A DNA stretch of 54,842 nt from Pseudanabaena sp. SR411. GTDB lineage: Bacteria > Cyanobacteriota > Cyanobacteriia > Pseudanabaenales > Pseudanabaenaceae. The stretch is taken from NCBI RefSeq assembly GCF_002251945.1, contig NZ_NDHW01000127.1, positions 30-54,871 on the forward strand. The letters are read 5' to 3'. The notes beneath the pieces were generated by a model, which searched no databases, was not told the DNA's origin, and saw only the letters and a list, made by a program, of their open reading frames with translations. Both the position numbers and the translations under genes were made by a program. Positions 51,141 through 54,842 of this stretch are shown here, piece by piece. Each line of letters begins with the position of its first letter. Position 1 is the stretch's first letter.

Positions 51141-52127
51141 ATGCATACCCGACTCATCATCAATCCCACTTCTGGCCCTGCTGACAAACCTGATCTGTCA
51201 ACTGAAATTGTCGAAGCTTTGCACAATCAAGGCATCGAAGCTGAACTCTGTACGACCGCTCCCGATGAAGATGGAGAGAGACTTGCGGCTGAGGCTGCTA
51301 AAGCAGGTGCTGAGCTTGTAATCGTAGCGGGAGGCGATGGCACAATTGAAGCCGTAGCGAGAGGATTAATGCATACTCAAACTGTGCTAGGCATTATTCC
51401 GATGGGAACACGTAATAACATTGCCGCTAGCTTAAATATTCCCAACGATTTATCTCAAGCCATTCAGACTCTGGTAGAGGGAGTGCGGGGTCGGTTTGAT
51501 ATGGGCAAGGCAAACAATCATTACTTTGTGGAAGTGGTAGGCGTGGGGCTAGAAGCGACACTCTTTCCTTGTGGAGATGAAGTCAAAGAAGGAATCAAGA
51601 AAAATTATTGGGCTGCTTTTAAAAGTATCTTCTCAGGTATCCAAACTTTTTTACAGTTTAAACAACACCGCTTGGTCTTGCGCCTCGATGGCATACGGAT
51701 GCGTCGTTTACGCATCTTGCAAGTCAATATCTGCAACAGTCCTCGCTATGGGGTGCAATTTGCCTTAGCGCCTGACGCAAAAATGAATGATGGAAAACTG
51801 GATGTAATATATATTGATAACCCCTCCAAATGGGATCATCTGTGTCACTTCTTTAAAGCTATGCGGGGGGAACGCCTTCCCCATGAGCGACTCAATACTC
51901 ATCGAGCTGCTAAAATTGAGATTAAGAGTTATCCCCCCTTAGAAGTTCATGCAGACGGACAGTATCTAGGAGTTACCCCAATCACTGTTGAAGTTATTCC
52001 AGACGCTCTTTTGATTTGTGTACCTACGCCTGAGTTGCTATTAAAGTTCGTTGACGCAAACAATAGTTATGGTTTGACGGAGCAAGCTGATGGTATTTCC
52101 ACCGATCGCCCATCCATCTCAGTTTAA
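51141..52127 (+). CDS. YegS/BmrU-family lipid kinase
   Basis: A diacylglycerol-kinase-type enzyme, 328 residues. It has the nucleotide-binding motif VVAGGDGTIEAVARGL, the conserved GIIPMGTRNNIAASL, and VEVVGVGLEATLF. The C-terminal part carries the lipid-site pattern LDVIYIDNPSKWDH and EVHADGQYLGVTPITVEV. Family members phosphorylate diacylglycerol, sphingosine or related lipids, and the substrate cannot be fixed here. It overlaps the convergent PAP2 phosphatase gene by 4 bp. Confidence 0.88.
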   Translation: MHTRLIINPTSGPADKPDLSTEIVEALHNQGIEAELCTTAPDEDGERLAAEAAKAGAELVIVAGGDGTIEAVARGLMHTQTVLGIIPMGTRNNIAASLNIPNDLSQAIQTLVEGVRGRFDMGKANNHYFVEVVGVGLEATLFPCGDEVKEGIKKNYWAAFKSIFSGIQTFLQFKQHRLVLRLDGIRMRRLRILQVNICNSPRYGVQFALAPDAKMNDGKLDVIYIDNPSKWDHLCHFFKAMRGERLPHERLNTHRAAKIEIKSYPPLEVHADGQYLGVTPITVEVIPDALLICVPTPELLLKFVDANNSYGLTEQADGISTDRPSISV

Positions 52128-52801
52128 ATGCCACTAATTTGAACTAGTCCGTATAAGCAGGATGCAAGCCATATACCGCCTGCAACCCATCCACTCAGGA
52201 CATCTGTTGGCCAATGCACGCCAAAATACACTCGACTAAAGCCCACCCCCAAGGTTAAAAACGCAGCTAAGGGAACAGTAAGTCCTAAAGGAATACTTAG
52301 AGACTGCGTTAAGATCGCCGCTAATAAACCGTAAAAGGAAATTGCACTCATGGAATGACCGCTGGGATAACTGTAATCCATCGGACGTTTAGAAGAAGCC
52401 CATAGATCAGGTCTTTTACGTCGGAAGAAAGACTTGAAAATTCCATTAAGCAACCATGAACCGCTTAGCCCGATCGCTAAAATCAGAGCTGGAACTGCCT
52501 CGTCACGATAAATAAGAATTCCTGCGATCGCAATGAGTATAGGAATGGTAATTTCGCCCTGTGCCATCCAAGTTAGAGCCAGCATATATCGGTCTAGGGT
52601 TGGATTAGTCCATTCTTTGAGAGTTAACAAGCACAACTCTTCAAAAGGTAGTAACCAATCCCAGAGAAGGAAACGAGCAATGAAAACACCTAGCGCTAAA
52701 ACGAGCGTGCCTGCTAGCAAACCTGCCAGCAGATAGGGAGTGAAAGCAATGAGTGATTGGAACAACCAGTAAAGACGAGTACTAACCTGCGCCATCGGCA
52801 A
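52124..52801 (-). CDS. PAP2-family lipid phosphatase
   Basis: A 225-residue integral membrane phosphatase with the three PAP2 motifs: KSFFRRKRPD (K-x6-RP), PSGHSMSA and SRVYFGVHWPTDVL. About six membrane helices. It removes phosphate from phosphatidic acid or undecaprenyl diphosphate. It lies tail to tail with the lipid kinase and overlaps it by 4 bp, so kinase and phosphatase may act on the same lipid class. Confidence 0.88.
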   Translation of the reverse strand: MPMAQVSTRLYWLFQSLIAFTPYLLAGLLAGTLVLALGVFIARFLLWDWLLPFEELCLLTLKEWTNPTLDRYMLALTWMAQGEITIPILIAIAGILIYRDEAVPALILAIGLSGSWLLNGIFKSFFRRKRPDLWASSKRPMDYSYPSGHSMSAISFYGLLAAILTQSLSIPLGLTVPLAAFLTLGVGFSRVYFGVHWPTDVLSGWVAGGIWLASCLYGLVQISGI

Positions 52802-52870
52802 TCTCCTAATACAAGGATTAATGTGATTTAATAAGTATTATAGGCTATTCATTATTTGGGAAATAGGCGG

Positions 52871-53177
52871 TTATGCTCGCTTAAAATCAACATTTTCATA
52901 AATGAGTGATAGTGGAAGATTAAGATCTATGCTAGCTAATTGAACTTCAGGATTGTTAACGGTTAAATCAGAACTATTGATTGTTAGATATTCCCAAACC
53001 TCTGTACGATCGCTACGACGATAGAACTCAATACTCGGAGAATCTGAATTGATAAGCATATATTCTTGCAATGAGTCGATCTTTAGATAGTTGCGTAACT
53101 TAATCCCGCGATCGCGACTTTCTGTAGCAGGGGATAAGACTTCAGCGATTACGCAAGGATATTTTGTAAAAACTCCC
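52871..53177 (-). pseudogene. Uma2-family gene, 5' half lost
   Basis: The C-terminal half of a Uma2/DUF820 protein is intact: FTKYPCVIAEVLSPATESRD, RGIKLRNYLKIDSLQEYMLI and EVWEYLTINSSDL. The frame runs into a stop codon at the junction near 53177, and insertion-sequence remnants begin about 40 bp further. The N-terminal 90 residues are missing, so the gene was probably cut by the insertion event. Confidence 0.75.
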
Positions 53178-53219
53178 TAGCATAGCAATCGCGAGGATCG
53201 CAGTAACAATAGTTATAAT

Positions 53220-53872
53220 TAGGGCTTGCTGAAAAAGGCAGAAACAGTTGCAATCAGTAGTTTTCAAAGGTTGCAAAAGCTAATAGAGTGCAAGGAAAAA
53301 GCCCAAAAGCAAGAAAAACCCTTGCATCAATAAAATTTTATGTGCCGAAGTTCCGCAAAAGGAAAACTATCATTCGAGAACTTCTATCTTCCATTTAGTG
53401 GAAAACTATCAGGAGAGAATCGATGGGTAAAGTTAGCGAAACTAATCCCATGGGAAAGTTTTGAGAGTGAATATGCCGAACAATTCAGCGCAGGAGAAGG
53501 AGCACCAGCCAAGAGCTTTCGGATGGCACTGGGAGCACTAATCATCAAAAAGATGCCACTGTCACACCAGTCGATATTCGCTATCCCACTGACATCAACC
53601 TATTGAATCAAGCAAGAGCACAAACTGATAAGATCATTGATGCTCTTTACGAACAAGTGAAAGCACAGTTTCCAAAGAAACCCCGCACCTATCGTCTTCA
53701 AGCAAGGACAGTCTATCTAACCATCACCAAACAACGTCAACCCAACCGTAAAAAGCTACGCAAAGCAATTCGGCAGCAATTGGGATATGTGCGTCGCAAT
53801 CTCGGTCATATTGAGTCTTTGGTATCCGCAGGTGTATTACTGTCAGAGTTGAGTAACTGGAGTTTAGACTAA
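53220..53872 (+). pseudogene. IS5-type transposase with internal deletion
   Basis: The first frame (53340-53606) reads SFENFYLPFSGKLSGENRWV, KLAKLIPWESFESEYAEQFS and GAPAKSFRMALGALIIK, the N-terminus of IS5-group transposases. It then jumps to DATVTPVDIRYPTDINLLNQ and RRNLGHIESLVSAGV in another frame, which is the central region. The stretch between, with the rest of the catalytic core, is deleted. The sequence TAGGGCTTGCTGAAAAAG at about 53220 looks like the left end of the element. Confidence 0.75.
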
Positions 53873-53947
53873 AAAAGGAAAAAAAGGCAGAGTAAAAGAG
53901 ATACAAACTGCCTAAAGTAGATAAAAAAGAAAGACATATCTACAGCC

Positions 53948-54724
53948 ATGATTATTGATAAACTACAGGACTTTCGTCAACAGGTATATGGATTTTTAGG
54001 GAATGGACGAGATGCAATATTTGACCTAATGGATGCAGTATTGACTAGTCCAAGCGTGAAATCATTTGCGGAATTATCATTATCAGCAGTGTATCGACGG
54101 AAATGGTCAAGTCTGTATGAATCGTTAAAAGATAACCGACCAAGAAGAGGAAGACTCAGACGACTGTGTGTCGAACAAATACCCAAAGATATAAGACCAC
54201 TACTAGCAGGAGACCATACAGGATGGGGAAGACCCCATGCCAAAACCCTAAAAGACAGGAGTTTTGTGCATCAACCAAATTTGGTTGAAGGCAACAAACC
54301 CATCATGCTAGGTCATGACTACAGCACCTTGGGATGGATACCAGAGATGACAGGGAGTTGGGCAATCCCTTTATGTCATGAGCGAATCAGTAGTTTTGAG
54401 ACAGCAGCGCAAAGAGCCGCTTTTCAACTAAGGCAAGTATGTCGAGATTTGTCCGTAAGACCGATCGCTACTTATGACAGCGAGTATGGCAGTGCTGCCT
54501 TTGTCAATTTGACAGATGATATACCAGCAGACTTATTGCTGCGTCTACGTCCGAATCGATGCTTATACAAAGCCCCTGAAGCCTATAGTGGCTGTGGTCG
54601 TCCTCGTAAACATGGTCATAAATTCCAACTTGCCAATGCTGATAGTTGGGGCAAAACACAGTCAGAGTGTACTCTAGAGGATGAGCAACTCGGACAGGTG
54701 CAAATCCAGCAATGGTCTAACTAA
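53948..54724 (+). pseudogene. IS701-like (NF041680-type) transposase, truncated at the 3' end
   Basis: A 258-codon frame that opens with MIIDKLQDFRQQVYGFLGNG and continues FAELSLSAVYRRKWSSLYES, LLAGDHTGWGRPHAKTLKDR, HDYSTLGWIPEMTGSWAIP and ATYDSEYGSAAFVNL. These match the fossil at 21961-22690 almost residue for residue. After IQQWSN it stops, while the fossil continues LHFKKSAQ and on to the C-terminus. The last 130 or so residues are lost where new sequence begins. The DDE core is therefore incomplete and the copy should be inactive. Confidence 0.75.
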
Positions 54725-54751
54725 GGGACTTGCGAGGAAATAAGATACCAA

Positions 54752-54842
54752 TCAATTAGGAACAATGGTTATATCCCATTTGGGTAAAGTATCAGAACGT
54801 TGCCAAAATGGAAAATACTGTTTCAAGTCTTCTGGTAGAAGT
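54752..54842 (-). CDS. C-terminal end of an unidentified gene, cut by the window edge
   Basis: A minus-strand frame enters from the right edge and ends at TGA (54752-54754). It encodes LLPEDLKQYFPFWQRSDTLP and KWDITIVPN. It starts about 25 bp from where the 53948 transposase is broken, so it may belong to a second mobile element inserted there. I do not recognise the family. Confidence 0.4.
   Translation of the reverse strand, partial: LLPEDLKQYFPFWQRSDTLPKWDITIVPN

Noticed and set aside
1-54842. tRNA, rRNA, tmRNA genes, CRISPR arrays or an intact prophage
   Set aside because: I saw no tRNA-like cloverleaf with T-loop motif, no rRNA segment, no regular direct-repeat array, and no phage structural genes.

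Overview
The window is chromosomal DNA of a cyanobacterium. This follows from the very frequent octamer GCGATCGC (HIP1), the ndhC-ndhK-ndhJ cluster, heme oxygenase, a ferrochelatase with a chlorophyll-binding-like tail, a CGLD27/Ycf36 protein, and cyanobacterial transposase families. A Pseudanabaena-like non-heterocystous filament is my best guess; I cannot prove the genus from sequence alone.

Layout. 0-5.6 kb: recQ with a Uma2 gene, a DUF3102-like protein and an ArsP/YraQ-type permease. 5.9-12.2 kb: a HEAT-repeat protein, two secreted low-complexity proteins around a DUF1275 membrane protein, and an NCS2 purine permease. 12.2-12.8 kb: gene fossils. 12.9-16.3 kb: the cytochrome c oxidase operon ctaC-ctaD-ctaE. 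16.4-25.9 kb: housekeeping genes (lipoprotein, rsgA, tusA-like, dnaJ plus a decayed tandem copy, ferredoxin, LOG protein, folC, NTF2-like, CGLD27, LysE) with transposase debris.

26-33.2 kb is an accessory island. It holds a dead DUF1016 nuclease gene, an HsdR-N-like nuclease, a HigBA-like pair, a ubiquitin-like conjugation operon, a divergent XRE plus ImmA/IrrE pair, a DUF2281-type antitoxin and a MazEF-like pair. The operon is DUF2188, a ubiquitin-like/E2 fusion, a JAB/E1 fusion, and DUF6527. The last three genes are tightly coupled: a TAATG junction, then a 4-bp gap. The intergene shared with XRE carries two copies of TTATCC-N7-GGATAA, one over the XRE ribosome-binding site. I infer a regulated defence-type protein-modification cassette, and this is the most interesting system in the window.

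33.3-35.6 kb: a two-gene operon of a dCache-HAMP membrane protein without output domain and a pentameric ligand-gated ion channel homologue. 35.8-52.8 kb: mostly core genes (accA, cbiJ/cobK, hemH, heme oxygenase, ndhCKJ, a VOC protein, ftsI, murD, a PilJ-like receptor with a CheA-type hybrid kinase, a lipid kinase and a PAP2 phosphatase). 52.9 kb to the end: a Uma2 gene cut by insertion sequences and fragments of at least two transposase families.

A striking non-coding layer runs through the window: perfect hairpins with 3-nt loops between genes. One family (10.4, 24.6, 36.9 and 37.9 kb, a shorter copy at 17.1 kb and a half copy at 50.7 kb) has a fixed 26-3-26 geometry, a constant GGCGGCGC core and constant AAACCC edges, while the middle of each arm differs between copies yet stays fully paired. 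A second element family starts TAGGGCTTCGCCGTAAAATA and lies at 20.8, 22.8 and 44.6 kb.
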